Of a stretch of DNA of 64,000 bases, positions 1 through 10,426 are shown one piece after another; within the stretch, counting starts at the first letter, position 1; every line of letters starts with the position of its first letter. A program made the position numbers and the translations under genes. This stretch comes from Megalobrama amblycephala. Its lineage: Eukaryota; Chordata; Actinopteri; Cypriniformes; Xenocyprididae. The stretch covers positions 10,557,623 through 10,621,622 of the forward strand of contig NC_063053.1 of assembly GCF_018812025.1 (NCBI RefSeq), written 5' to 3'. Below the pieces are notes generated by a model, which was given only the letters and a program-made list of their open reading frames with translations, was not told where the DNA came from and ran no database searches.

Positions 1-419
1 AGATTAGTTTATCATGCATTTTCACAACATTTTCTGCAGTTTTCAGCATGCTACATGTGGTAAAAATAAGCTCAGAGCTGAAATTCTAATTTCAGCTATG
101 CTTCTGCTACACAGAGACGCTCTTCTTATGCAGTGTGACTACTGTTAATATGGGAGCCAAAATAAATTCACGTTGCTTAGATGTGCAGTGTGAAACTGAA
201 TTGTCAATACTGTCACAAGCAAAAAAAATCTTAATGGTCTTTAACATATACTTGTATACTGTAACATATAGGCCTACATTTTTAAGCAGAATCTAATCTC
301 GCAATTTTTTTTTTTTTTTTCTTCATTGATAGAGTGTGCAGGCTTTTTTGAATTATTTCCGTCATAAATAAACACATCTCTTCCTCATCCTTTAGAATCT
401 GTTCTGAACACAAACTTAC
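1..419. other. AT-rich non-coding DNA
   Basis: I see no gene or recognisable repeat apart from a poly-T run near 305-320. The segment leads into the donor side of the minus-strand exon candidate at 420-493. Confidence 0.5.
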
Positions 420-493
420 CATATGAATCCACACAGATGACACACAGTGTCAGAATCGTACAGGGATCAAATGTCACCAATGCAGACAAGTTT
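420..493 (-). CDS. Candidate 74-bp internal exon, gene unknown
   Basis: On the minus strand a pyrimidine-rich tract ending TCTCTTTTCAG abuts position 493, and a strong donor (G|GTAAGTTT) follows position 420. Only one of three frames is open: one leading base, 24 codons, one trailing base. That implies an upstream intron of phase 2 and a downstream intron of phase 1. The peptide includes FDPCTILTLCVICVDSY, which is hydrophobic and Cys-rich; I do not recognise the family. A 74-bp frame is often open by chance, so the splice sites are the real support. It could be an internal exon of a gene whose other exons lie outside the window, possibly the same gene as the candidate at 62489-62619, or a chance pair of splice signals. 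Confidence 0.28.
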
Positions 494-800
494 CTGAAAA
501 GAGAGATGGAGAGAAAGAATTGTCCCATGTGGAATGGTGTGTGGTGTGACTGTCTGTGAAAAAGAGGATCAAAACAGAAAAGAGAGAAAAGAAAGGTCAA
601 AAATATAGAGAGAGCGAGAGGATGAGAATGATAAGACTAATGGACAGACTGCCACATCCTGAAAAGAGACGACACAACACAGATAAAATCTTGTATGAGT
701 ACATCACACCAGACATATTGAAATTCATTTTACAAAGAAATAAAGATGTCGCACAATGCCAGATGTATTTGTAATAAAGCTAAAAGGTTTTCATACACAG
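494..800. other. Non-coding, purine-rich stretch
   Basis: Purine-rich sequence (GAGA and AAAG runs near 500-640) with short open frames that lack recognisable protein features. Its complement supplies the pyrimidine tract next to the exon candidate at 420-493. Nothing else is identified. Confidence 0.45.
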
Positions 801-1995
801 TAAAGCCCTGGGTATACTTAGTTTTTTTATGCTTACGCTAGTGTACGTGGTAAGTATACTTCATTTGACTCATACACGTACAGTTTTGAGCAATCTCTCG
901 CCACGAGTTACAATCCATGTAAATATATTTGTATTCTTTCATTCTAGAGTTGTACAAATGAGGATACTTTCTAAACTCTTCGCACAATCTCTCGTCTATG
1001 TAGGCCTCCATAGAGTACCTCAGAGATGTGTTTTTGTAGGCCAACCCGGAAGTTAGCGGCGCACGGGTTCCCTCTATCGAAAGCCTATGCATTTTTCCCA
1101 TAGACTTTTGGAAAATCGCAAAAAATAAGCTCTGTGTTTAACAAAGGGTTATGACACTTACATGTTTTGTCTAGCAAGATAATCTTTACAAGTTAACACA
1201 ACATTTATACATTTTGAAGCCTAAATAAAGTAGTCAGATATAAAAAGCTAACGGTAGGCAATATAAACGGACTACAGCACACCATGGTCGCGGATCAACG
1301 TCACCAAGCTTCCTCAAATTTTATTTAGAAAACAACTTTATTTAAAAACATGCTCGCTGATTATGATCTGCGCTGTGTATGAATACTTATCCTCTTTTTC
1401 ATGAGAAATGCAGTCCAAATGTCCTGTTTGTCATGATGACGTACAAAGTCCCCGCCAAAAGAAGTAGTCCCTTTTAGCAACTTGTTTGCAACCGCCGTTT
1501 TTAAGACACAATAAAGGTTTAAAAAATCACAAGCGGGTTATAACTAGTGTGTTTTATGTCATAGATCAAAACGTGAAAATATTTAGAGGCTTTGTTAACC
1601 ACAGACCTTATTTCAGGCAAAAACCCATTAAAAAACCCATAGACTTCGGGGCGATGGAACCGGAAGTCCTAAAATGCTAACTCGCTTCCAGGTTTTGCCT
1701 ACAAAAACACGTCATCTCTGAGGTGCTCTATTGTCGCTGTAGCTTGCATGCATTCCAGTCTGTTTATGCAGTTTTTGTTCATCTACCTTGTGAATCGAAG
1801 CCCCCAGGGCATGGTTGCCACTTTGTGGATGAAATAATTACTGCAAAAAATTAAATACGCATGTGAGACCTACATATTTAAATCCGGCAGTGCGCAATAC
1901 ATTACGTGTACTCTTCTGATGACAAAATTCGCGTCACTCACACGCACTGTACACTGACCCTCATGTACGCGTAAAAACTGAACTATAGGCTACTT
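801..1995. repeat. Decayed outer repeat enclosing a TIR element
   Basis: The left edge (TAAAGCCCTGGGTATACTT near 801) resembles the terminus of the TTAA element at 37568. The right edge near 1950-1995 holds a loosely inverted counterpart (GTACGCGTAAAAACTGAAC). The match is imperfect and no clean target duplication is visible, so edges are approximate and the family is unnamed. A better-preserved TIR element sits inside at 1011-1730. Confidence 0.35.
1011..1730. mobile_element. 720-bp non-autonomous TIR element (MITE)
   Basis: The left end begins TAGAGTACCTCAGAGATG and the right end is the inverse, TAGAGCACCTCAGAGATG on the minus strand. The inverted similarity continues inward through a TGTTTTTGTAGG block and an AACCCGGAAG-like block for roughly 90 bases with small indels. 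The ends read TAGAG and CTCTA, which fits a TA target, but the target duplication is ambiguous. There is no transposase ORF. Superfamily is not assigned. Confidence 0.7.
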
Positions 1996-2017
1996 TAGGC
2001 TTACATAACAAAACGTT

Positions 2018-2110
2018 GGTGTGATGGGCAGTTAAAAGGATGGTTCATTAAAACCATGTTGTTCCAAACCGACTTGACCTTCTTTCTTCTATGGAAGGCA
2101 AATTCAAATG
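2018..2110 (+). repeat. Half copy of a palindromic TTAA-family MITE
   Basis: The stretch around GTTGTTCCAAACCGACTTGACC followed by TTCTTTCTTCT matches the left half of the palindromic MITE seen intact at 42951-43218. Only one arm is present. Confidence 0.5.
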
Positions 2111-2144
2111 CGATGCAATTTCCTTGATGTTTAAAATAGTTTAA

Positions 2145-3098
2145 AGGTGCCCTAGAATCAAAAATTGAATTAACCTTGGCATAGTTGAATAACAAGAGTT
2201 CAGTACATGGAAAAGACATACATTGAGTTTCAAACTCCATTGCTTCCTCCTTCTTATGTAAATCTCATTTGTTTAAAAGACCTCTGAAAAACAGGCGAAT
2301 CTCAACATAACACCGACTGTTACTTAACAGTCGGGATCATTAATATGTATGACCCCAATATTTGCATATGCCAGCTCATGTTCAAGGCATTACACAAGGG
2401 CAGGACGTCTGGATGTGCACAGCTGAATCATCAGACTAGGTAAGCAAGCAAGAACAATAGCGAAAAATGGAAGATGGAGCGATAATAACTGACATGATCC
2501 ATGATTACACGATATTTTTAGTGATATTTGTGAATTGTCTTTCTAAATGTTTTGTTAGCATGTTGCTAATGTACTGTTAAATGTGGTTAAAATTACCATT
2601 GTTTCTTACTGTATTCACGGACACAAGAGAGCCGCCGCTTTTTCATTTTTAAACACTTACAGTCTGTATAATGCACAAACACAACTTCATTCTTTATAAA
2701 TCTTTCCAACAGTGTGTAATGTTAGCTTTAGCCACAGAGCATAGCCTCAAACTCATTCAGAATCAAATGTAAACATCCAAATAAATACTATACTCACATG
2801 ATCCGACGCATGCATGCAGTATGCATGACGAACATCTTGTAAAGATCCATTTGAGGGTTATATTAGCTGTGTGAACTTTGTAAATGCACTGTATTATAGT
2901 CGAGAGCTCGGGGGGCAGGGAGTGCGCGATTTAAAGGGGCCGCGTGCTCAGTCGGTGCATAGTTAATGATGCCCCAAAATAGGCAGTTAAAAAAATTTAT
3001 TAAAACAAATCTATGGGGTACTTTGAGCTGAAACTTCACAGACACATTCAGACCTTAGTCTGATATTACATCATGTAAAAACTGGTTCTAGGGCACCT
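2145..3098. mobile_element. TTAA-flanked non-autonomous element (Kolobok-like)
   Basis: Perfect terminal inverted repeats AGGTGCCCTAGAA are visible at 2145 and, inverted, ending at 3098. TTAA lies directly outside each end (2141-2144 and 3099-3102). TTAA duplication is known for Kolobok and piggyBac. The AGG terminus, rather than CCC, favours Kolobok, but that is inference. The 954-bp interior has no long ORF, so it is a non-autonomous copy that would rely on a transposase supplied in trans. Confidence 0.75.
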
Positions 3099-3102
3099 TT
3101 AA

Positions 3103-4543
3103 TAGTGAGTTTAAGGTGGAGCTTTATGTTTTTTCTGTCAGACAAGGGAAGTGCTTTAATTATTTTCCCAGTTCCTTTTGGTGACACTAATGGTGTGGAA
3201 ATTAGACACTTCAAGTTGTAATGCCCTGAAAACCTTGCTTTCTGGTGTAGCTCTCAAATGTCATACGTACTTTGGCATATTCAAATTTGACGTGTCATTA
3301 TTGATATCAAATCTGGAGCAACACATCTTGACACGCCATGTTTTAATACACTAAAGGGCCATTCGCACAGGACGAATTCTTGTGTTTAACAAGAAATGCA
3401 AAGGAATACAGCAGAATGTACTGATCTTGAGAAGTTAAAAAGAAAAGCACGCTATGCACGCTATGCAATGGCCAAAAATCTCATCAGACACAGTTCCACA
3501 CTGTCCATCATATAATGAATCATCCCCATTGAAACAAATGAATAAATCCTGAACATTCCTATACGTGAATGAAATTTCACGTCTGCTTTTGAAAGCCGTG
3601 CAGGTTTGGAACGACATGAGGGTAAGTAAATGACACTCATGTATACTAGTATTTCAACACACACTGCTGTCTAACATTAACCATATTTCCGCCCTCAGCT
3701 ATTACATTAATTCAGACCTGTTGCTGAAAGCTTTCAAACAAGTATTGATGTATATGTGACAAAAATTACGTCCAGTAAATCTCAAGAGTTCTGGATGGAT
3801 GTGAATTTTCAGTGACAGCTTCCTAGCCCTGATATTTATCACCCTAAGTCATCCTTTACACGCACGTATGCAGGTTTAATAAATGTACTGCAGCCTTACA
3901 GTCATCACTGATGCACACCTCAGACAGACTACACATTAATGATTCCTTCAGGCCATAAAATATCAGATATACCTGTCACATATCAAATCGATAAGCCAAT
4001 GAGATACCAGATACCGCTGCTGCCCAAAATATCTTATGAGTCTTATCTAGAGAACTTTAACTACACACACACAGACTTATGATTGACCAGCATGAATCAT
4101 CTTTTCAATGTGGCCCATGGCGCTGACTGTAAAAATCATCTACATGTCTTCTTTTATATATATCCTTTCCTTTGCCATCTCATTTCCCTTTTTGCTTGCT
4201 ACTGTTCTCTCTTACTTTTTCTCTTTAGTCTAATTCAGACATGACCTCTGCATACCTCCAGCCTTTAACCGTTAAAGACACTCAGAATAGACACCCTGCC
4301 TCTCATTCAGAGCTATTCTTGCTGTGCCAATGCAGAGACGATCCTGACAGCTTTGGAGGAGAGAAATAGAAAGAGAGAAGAAATGGCAGTGTTATGTTTG
4401 AAGGTGGAGACTTGCCCTCCCAATTAAACTGTTCTTGAGACCGTCAGTGCTGCGTCAGAAATAGTGAAAATCAAAAAAAGGATTTTACCTGCTGTTATTC
4501 TGCTATGAAGTGCATTCCCAGAGGAACATTTTACGGCTCAGAG
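3103..4543. other. Mostly unique non-coding DNA with repeat scraps
   Basis: The stretch near 3352-3400 (AAAGGGCCATTCGCACAGGACG) and the end near 3605-3640 (TTTGGAACGACATGAGGGTAAG) look like fragments of interspersed repeats; the latter is the right arm of the palindromic MITE family. The rest holds no gene or RNA I can support. Confidence 0.45.
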
Positions 4544-4737
4544 GTTGCTCTTTCAGGAGACTCCTCAGTTATATTTCATTTAAGTATTGACTGAGGGTCA
4601 GATCATGGTCCCATAAGGCCTCTGAGCACATATCTTAGGATATATTTAGATATATATGTGATATACTTCATATGTGATGTTGTATATTATATATACAACA
4701 TTATATATCCCACAATATGTGGGATGTAATTATCTTG

Positions 4738-4787
<50 letters not shown>

Positions 4788-4926
4788 CAACATCACATAT
4801 GAAGTATATCACATATATATCTAAATATATCCTAAGATATGTGCTCAGAGGCCTTATGGGACCATGATCTGACCCTCAGTCAATACTTAAATGAAATATA
4901 ACTGAGGAGTCTCCTGAAAGAGCAAC
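4544..4926. repeat. Perfect 150-bp inverted repeat around a TA microsatellite
   Basis: The arm 4544-4693 reads base for base as the reverse complement of 4777-4926. The spacer contains a 31-base unit (4711-4741) and a long TA run (to about 4781). The same 31-base unit recurs as a direct repeat at 4963-4993, just outside the right arm. No transposase and no terminal motif typical of a MITE are seen. Perfect arms mean a very recent origin, gene conversion, or an assembly or sequencing fold-back artefact. Confidence 0.9.
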
Positions 4927-4962
4927 TTATTCAGATCACTTTACAATACATATTTATAAGGG

Positions 4963-4993
4963 CACAATATGTGGGATGTAATTATCTTGTATT
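4963..4993 (+). repeat. 31-bp direct repeat of the palindrome spacer
   Basis: These 31 bases, starting CACAATATGTGGGATG, are identical to 4711-4741 inside the hairpin spacer. The shared unit suggests the inverted duplication arose by a replication template switch at this locus. Confidence 0.85.
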
Positions 4994-5244
4994 GCTTCAC
5001 AATGTAGTAAGTCATGTCATTGTGTAGAACGTCATGGAAGCTCGTTATTTTACTTCATAAAGTTTTAAATTAGGATACTTGTCTTACACAAATGCATCTA
5101 TTCCCTTCAGAACGCCTTTATTAACCCCCTTGAGTCCGTTACCCAAAGCAAACTATCGCAAGTTCCGTCGTTACCAATAGAGTTCAATGGGACTTACGAC
5201 CATAGCTGAATAACGATGCTTTCAGGAAACACACCTCTGTATAG

Positions 5245-5595
5245 TAGGTACCACATTTAATTTGAAACTTTCTTTGTGACCATTAAAAAAGTATGTTCTA
5301 TATAACATGAATGTGTGAAGTATGAATGAAATTCAGATGCTCTACAGCCGCCATTTTCATTGTCATGTGATCTACGGTGTCAGTTGCGACACTTCACCTC
5401 CATTCACAAAACCTCTCCTGTGACCTCATGGGATAGTAAAGTGTCCATCGAATGTGGACTTCAGAATCCAAAAGTAGGTAATCCGGGTACTTTTCGCCTA
5501 CTTTTGTGTTTTGTGAATACTATTCTGACATATTCTTTAGCTCACATATTGTTTTTTGCCTACTATATAGTATGGAAGTAGGTATATTTGGATGC
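5245..5595 (+). repeat. Interspersed repeat, family copy A
   Basis: This stretch (AAAAAGTATGTTCTATATAA onward, with GCCGCCATTTTCATTGTCATGTGA and GTAAAGTGTCCATCGAATG given here in pieces) is clearly related to 22819-23040. It carries no protein coding trace. It is probably a cyprinid non-autonomous repeat of unknown class. Confidence 0.55.
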
Positions 5596-5790
5596 AGTGT
5601 AAATACTGGGTGAGTAACAAAGCACATGCACAATGGTTACCTTTGACAAGTCCCTTGGGAAGGAAGTTCATATTCAAATCTTGAAGAGATTAAACAGAGA
5701 CATTGTTGAGATCTGTTGAAATCTAGACAACACATAACTGGGGCCTTTTCCGAGATGGTCCTCACTGTAGAACACAAGATCCAGGGGGCA

Positions 5791-6662
5791 AGGTTGGATT
5801 CAGATCCAACTTCTCCCACTTTACATATCCTTAAATCTACCCATCTCCACCCCCTGGATCTAAACCTACCCATCTCCACCCCCTGGATCTGGATCCAACT
5901 CCTCCCAATTTACATATCCCTAAACCTACCTGTATCCACCCCCTGGATCTAAACCTACCCATCTACACCCACTGTATCTGGATCCAAATTCTTCAACTTT
6001 ACATATCCCTAAACCTACCCATCTCCACCCCCTGGATCTGGATCCAACTCCTCCCAATTTACATATCCCTAAACCTACCTGTCTCCACCCCCTGGATCTA
6101 AACCTACCCATCTCCACCCCCTGGATCTGGATCCAACTCCTCCCAATTTACATATCCCTAAACCTACCTGTATCCACCCCCTGGATCTAAACCTACCCAT
6201 CTACACCCACTGTATCTGGATCCAAATTCTTCAACTTTACATATCCCTAAACCTACCCATCTCCACCCCCTGGATCTGGATCCAACTCCTCCCAATCTAC
6301 ATATCCCTAAACCTACCTGTCTCCAACCCCTGGATCTAAACCTACCCATCTCCACCCCCTGGATCTGGATCCAACTCCTCCCAATTTACATATCCCTAAA
6401 CCTTCCTGTCTCCACCCCCTGGATCTAAACCTACCTGTCTCCACCCCCTGGATCTGGATCCAACTCCTCCCAATTTACATATCCCTAAACCTACCCATCC
6501 TCACCCCCTGGATCTAAACCTACCCCTCTCCACCCCCTGGATCTAAACCTACCCGTCTTCAACCTCTGGATCTAAACCTAACCATCTCCACCCCCTGGAT
6601 CTGGATCCAATTCCTTCTATTTTACATATCCCTAAACCTACCCGTCTCCACCCCTTGGATCT
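5791..6662. repeat. Minisatellite with 238-bp higher-order units
   Basis: Two basic modules alternate: about 29 bp ending CCACCCCCTGGATCT, and about 31 bp containing TCCCAATTTACATATCCC. The block starting CTGGATCTGGATCCAACTCC at 5883 is repeated almost exactly at 6121, and its first part again at 6359, a period of 238. Past about 6400 the modules are shuffled and more diverged. Because 29, 31 and 238 are not multiples of three, the open frames here are accidental. Confidence 0.9.
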
Positions 6663-8640
6663 CATGTTCTGCCGTGAGGGGCTACTGCCTTTTTCTGGGG
6701 AGAACTAAGTAAGTTGCTTTCATCCATTTTTAGCAAAGGAAAGATACAGAAATAGAAAGAAGGAAAATATTAAAGGGATCTCATTTGTGACTGTTCTTTC
6801 CTACAGGTTCTCTCTTTCTGGGTATGAAGTAGGTCTGGACTATTAGTTAACAAATCCCATAATGCCACACTCCTGTGAGGATAAATGATCTAAAACTGAA
6901 GTAATTAAGAGGTGATGAGCAGACCTGACCTGGGGCAAACGTTTGGGAAAACGCAGACATCTCATTGGCCGCATTCATTATATCTCAGTGCTATATGCGA
7001 CAGCAATCAACAAATGATAAATGAACCTCAATATTTATTCTCCAAAATGCAGAGAAGAGTAGGTGGCTCTAGAGAATGTGAGCTTCCAAATCCCCTCGCC
7101 TATTTTTCTCTCTCGCTCTCTTTCTCTGCTGCTTCCGTAATTACTTCTGAGCTGCGGTGAACTTGGCCATGGAGACGTATAACTCTCCTTTCAAATGTCA
7201 GCAGCTCATTGCAGCTGCTCTAATTGGGCTGGTGTAAACGCGGGGTGGCTTTTTCTCCCCCTTCATCGATTTCTTCTCCTTTCCTCACCTTTGTCATTTC
7301 ACACTGTCTGTGTGTGACAACTAGTGCCAATCTCTCAAGTGTCTGTTAAAGCTGTTGAGCTCCTCAGGCCTGCGACTGATGTGGAATCAGCTGTGTGGTG
7401 CTGTCAAGATGGTTTTGCTTTTGCTTATTTATTTATTTTTTTACATTCATCAGTAGCAGTTTTCTTGGCATAACTGAATTGGAATGGATTGCAAAAGCTA
7501 CTGGATTTAATGCACACTAACAAAAATACATGCTAGAGGTGCTAATATGTGGCCAAGACATGAAATAGTTGTATTGTTATATATTATTGCATTTTTTTTT
7601 CAGTTCAGTGGTCACTCTATTAAGTCATTTGGGGGAATATATATATTATTTTGTGATGTATATATTTCCCAAGAAATATATACAAATGATGAGCCTTTAG
7701 TTTTGACATTTTATGCTCACATCCTCACACCATGGTCTGGTAAACCTACCTGGACTTCCACTAATGACCACCAGAGAGCAGACTAACACAGCTCACACCA
7801 TCTACATGTTTACGCTGGCCTTAAGTGAAGTCAGGGAGTTACAGAACCACAAAGACAAGCAAAAAATGACCTGGATGTCATTTGTTTTAGTCATGGGTGC
7901 AGGTCTGTCTGATAAAGTCCTTGATATCACAGGAGAGCTCAGCAGACTCGAAAGCTTTTGAGGAGAGCCAGAAATAATTTACAGAGATTTGCAGCTCTGA
8001 ACTCAAAGCATTTTGTGCAGTCTCAAGGTTCAGTGGTTTATTGATATTGTATTTATTTTTATAAAATGTTCATAAAGAGCTTTTTAGACTTATTCTCTGG
8101 TGTTCAAAGCAAAAGCAAAATCTTCTATCATTCAAGGTTACAAATCTCTGACTGAACGGAGACTTCCTCCTCTCCTGCTACTTCCTCTGTAACTAGAGCA
8201 CATCACAGGTAATTCATAACTCTGACATATCATACATCATAATTGTACAGCCAGGTTTGCTGGTTTGCATTTCTGTGACTGAACATCTATTTGAACGTGA
8301 CTTGTGATTTGTAGCCCATGATTTAGTCTGTTTGATGTTGGTTTCATTGTCGGGGTTTCTGTGAGCTTGCATCTGATCAAGGCTCTATATTGTCATATTA
8401 TATATATACACACATAATCATTTCAGTCTTGAGGCTAGATAAATTGTACATGACCTGGGCATAGCATAAGTGGGATAGTGATAGTCTGTTTAAAAGGTTA
8501 AAATCTACCTACTACTTTTTTCCTTTTCCCAGAATGTAAAACAGAAATGCAAAACCTAGCAAGTTACCTTTGTAGGCAACATTTTAACCACTTACAAAAA
8601 GTAGGCATGAAAAATATGTGTTTTTGAACCATACCATACT
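6663..8640. other. Unique non-coding DNA
   Basis: I see no gene, RNA or repeat family. The stretch 7060-7270 is less AT-rich and has pyrimidine runs and CAGCTGC/GCAGCTC motifs. It has the texture of a conserved non-coding element, but conservation cannot be judged from one sequence. Confidence 0.4.
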
Positions 8641-8889
8641 ATATTAAATTGTAGTATACTTCATATATTATGGTATTTACAACACTTTGTTAATGAATGC
8701 TACAGCATACTGTAGTATTAACTATAGTAAACTGTAATAAATACTGTATACTTTAGTTTTTACTACAGTAAACTGTATTGTAATATAATATACCCTATAG
8801 TTATAGAAAACTTGGGTAAAGTAATTTCTTTATATTACTATAGTTGTTATATTACCACAGCAACTATAGAATTACCACAACAAATTAAT
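8640..8889. repeat. AT-rich TACTATAGTA-type palindromic repeat, left part
   Basis: Many short inverted words such as ACTATAGTAAACTGTA and TACTGTAGTATTAAC recur. The same texture resumes after the TTAA element at about 10427-10500, so that element inserted into this repeat. Confidence 0.5.
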
Positions 8890-8893
8890 TTAA

Positions 8894-10422
8894 AGGTGCA
8901 GTATGTAATAATTTGTCCGCTAGCGGTCGCTAGAAGCCTATTCAAAACAAAGGCGTAGCTTGATGATTTTGAGAGCGGAGTCTTGGGACATGTGGGCTGC
9001 GTCCGAAAACCTAGGTAGCCGTCTTGCTGCCTCGCTATCTTATAAGAGAATGACTTGTACGGCAGCATTTGTGCATGAAGGTAGCTCACGAAATTGATTT
9101 CGGACAGACTTCTGAGGCAGCATAACAGTTTAATGATCTACAGCAATATAGCGCGATCTTTGGTGAGAACTAAACAAATATTTAATTACTACAGTAGTAA
9201 TTTCTCGATAGAAATTATATCAAAATTGAAATATGTTGGTCAAAATCGTACATTTATACACAAACTGAGCAGCAAACGCAACTTTCGGACGCCATCTTTA
9301 TTTTTCTAGCTCAACTGTCACAGAATGGAAAGCACAGGATTGTGGGATATCAAAGGCAGCTAAGGATCTATCTATCCATCTATGCTTCCTTCAAAAATCG
9401 ATCAGATGAAGGTATCTCATGAGACAGGAAGTGAAGCTAACATTGGATTCGGACGTGCCTTGATGCCTTACTACCTTGAAATGTGTCCTCAGAAGGCAGC
9501 ATTTTCCAGTTTTCGGACGCAGCCGTGGTCTCCACCTCAATGGACGGTACAAAAAAACTGGGATAGGACTCGGGAAGAAATAATGCTCATGGATGCGATT
9601 ATTAACGTTACTGTAGTATGAGTAAGAGCAGGATCGAGTGTTGTTGGAGCTGAATGAGGCCGCTGGAGCGATTGCGCAACACACAAGCAGCGGAACTTTT
9701 ATTATGACACAGTCACCGGTGCTTCTTCCGCTATTCCGGTCATGAGTATGAGGTAAGTTACACAACTCTGTTTATCATATTAGAGACATTTGAGTTTGTT
9801 GAAAATTAAGTTATAACGTGCGTTTGCTCGGTGGCTGCTGTGAGACACTTATTTGAGACACACTGCAGTAAGATAGATCGATTTTACAATATCTTATTAA
9901 ATATTGGATGGCTTGTGTTGATAAATGGCATGCAATTAATTTTAAAAACGTATCGTTTGATGGAGAAATTCTGTATTACTGTTACTAAAAATAAAGCTGC
10001 ATCTGATTGTGCTATGTTAGCTACTTGACAAAATAGTGTTTTTCTCTGAGGCATGGTAATGCATGGTACTTGCAAAAAATCAAGAAAATTGATTTAAACA
10101 ATAAGACTAAATGTGTTGAGCTATATAAAAACAATTAGTTTTCTGTCTATAAATATGTCAAAATAGTTGTTCCCTTGTCTATTAAAACATGTAAATATTA
10201 AAGCGTCTTTGGTGTTTCCATGGTTTCTACAAAATAAAACTGGAAACCGAGGGTTAACGCGGGTATGATGAAATTGACAGGCGACTCCTCATGTCCCGAA
10301 GCCTTGGATAAAATTGCTTGGAAACATTTGGGATATTGTAAGTACTCAAGTGAACAAAATATAAAACACTGGCCTAGTGATTTTTGAATATTTTACTGCA
10401 AAAATATTACATATTGCACCTT
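8894..10422 (+). mobile_element. TTAA-flanked element, copy 1, split by a Harbinger-like insertion
   Basis: The ends are AGGTGCAGTATGTAATAA at 8894 and ATTACATATTGCACCT near 10421. TTAA lies outside both (8890-8893 and 10423-10426). A second copy in opposite orientation lies at 60314-61253 and aligns over nearly its whole length, for example the blocks GATGCGATTATTAACGTTAC and GAGCTGAATGAGGCCGCTGG. Without the inserted 530-bp element the two copies have similar length (about 1.0 and 0.94 kb). There is no transposase ORF, so it is a non-autonomous, probably Kolobok-like, element. Confidence 0.78.
8995..9524. mobile_element. 530-bp PIF/Harbinger-like non-autonomous element
   Basis: Perfect inverted ends GGCTGCGTCCGAAAAC bound the element. 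A 3-bp direct repeat GTG flanks it (8992-8994 and 9525-9527). The matching position in the copy at 60314-61253 reads ACATGTGGTC uninterrupted, that is, the empty site. Three-base duplications and G-rich termini are typical of PIF/Harbinger. The interior lacks a transposase ORF. Confidence 0.78.
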
Positions 10423-10426
10423 TTAA

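Noticed and set aside
5716..6355. Open frames on both strands across the minisatellite
   Set aside because: Frames are created by the tandem repeat; unit lengths are not multiples of three and repeat translations change frame.
9391..9765. A 124-codon minus-strand frame
   Set aside because: It crosses the right boundary of the Harbinger-like element into the TTAA element, so it cannot be an ancestral gene.
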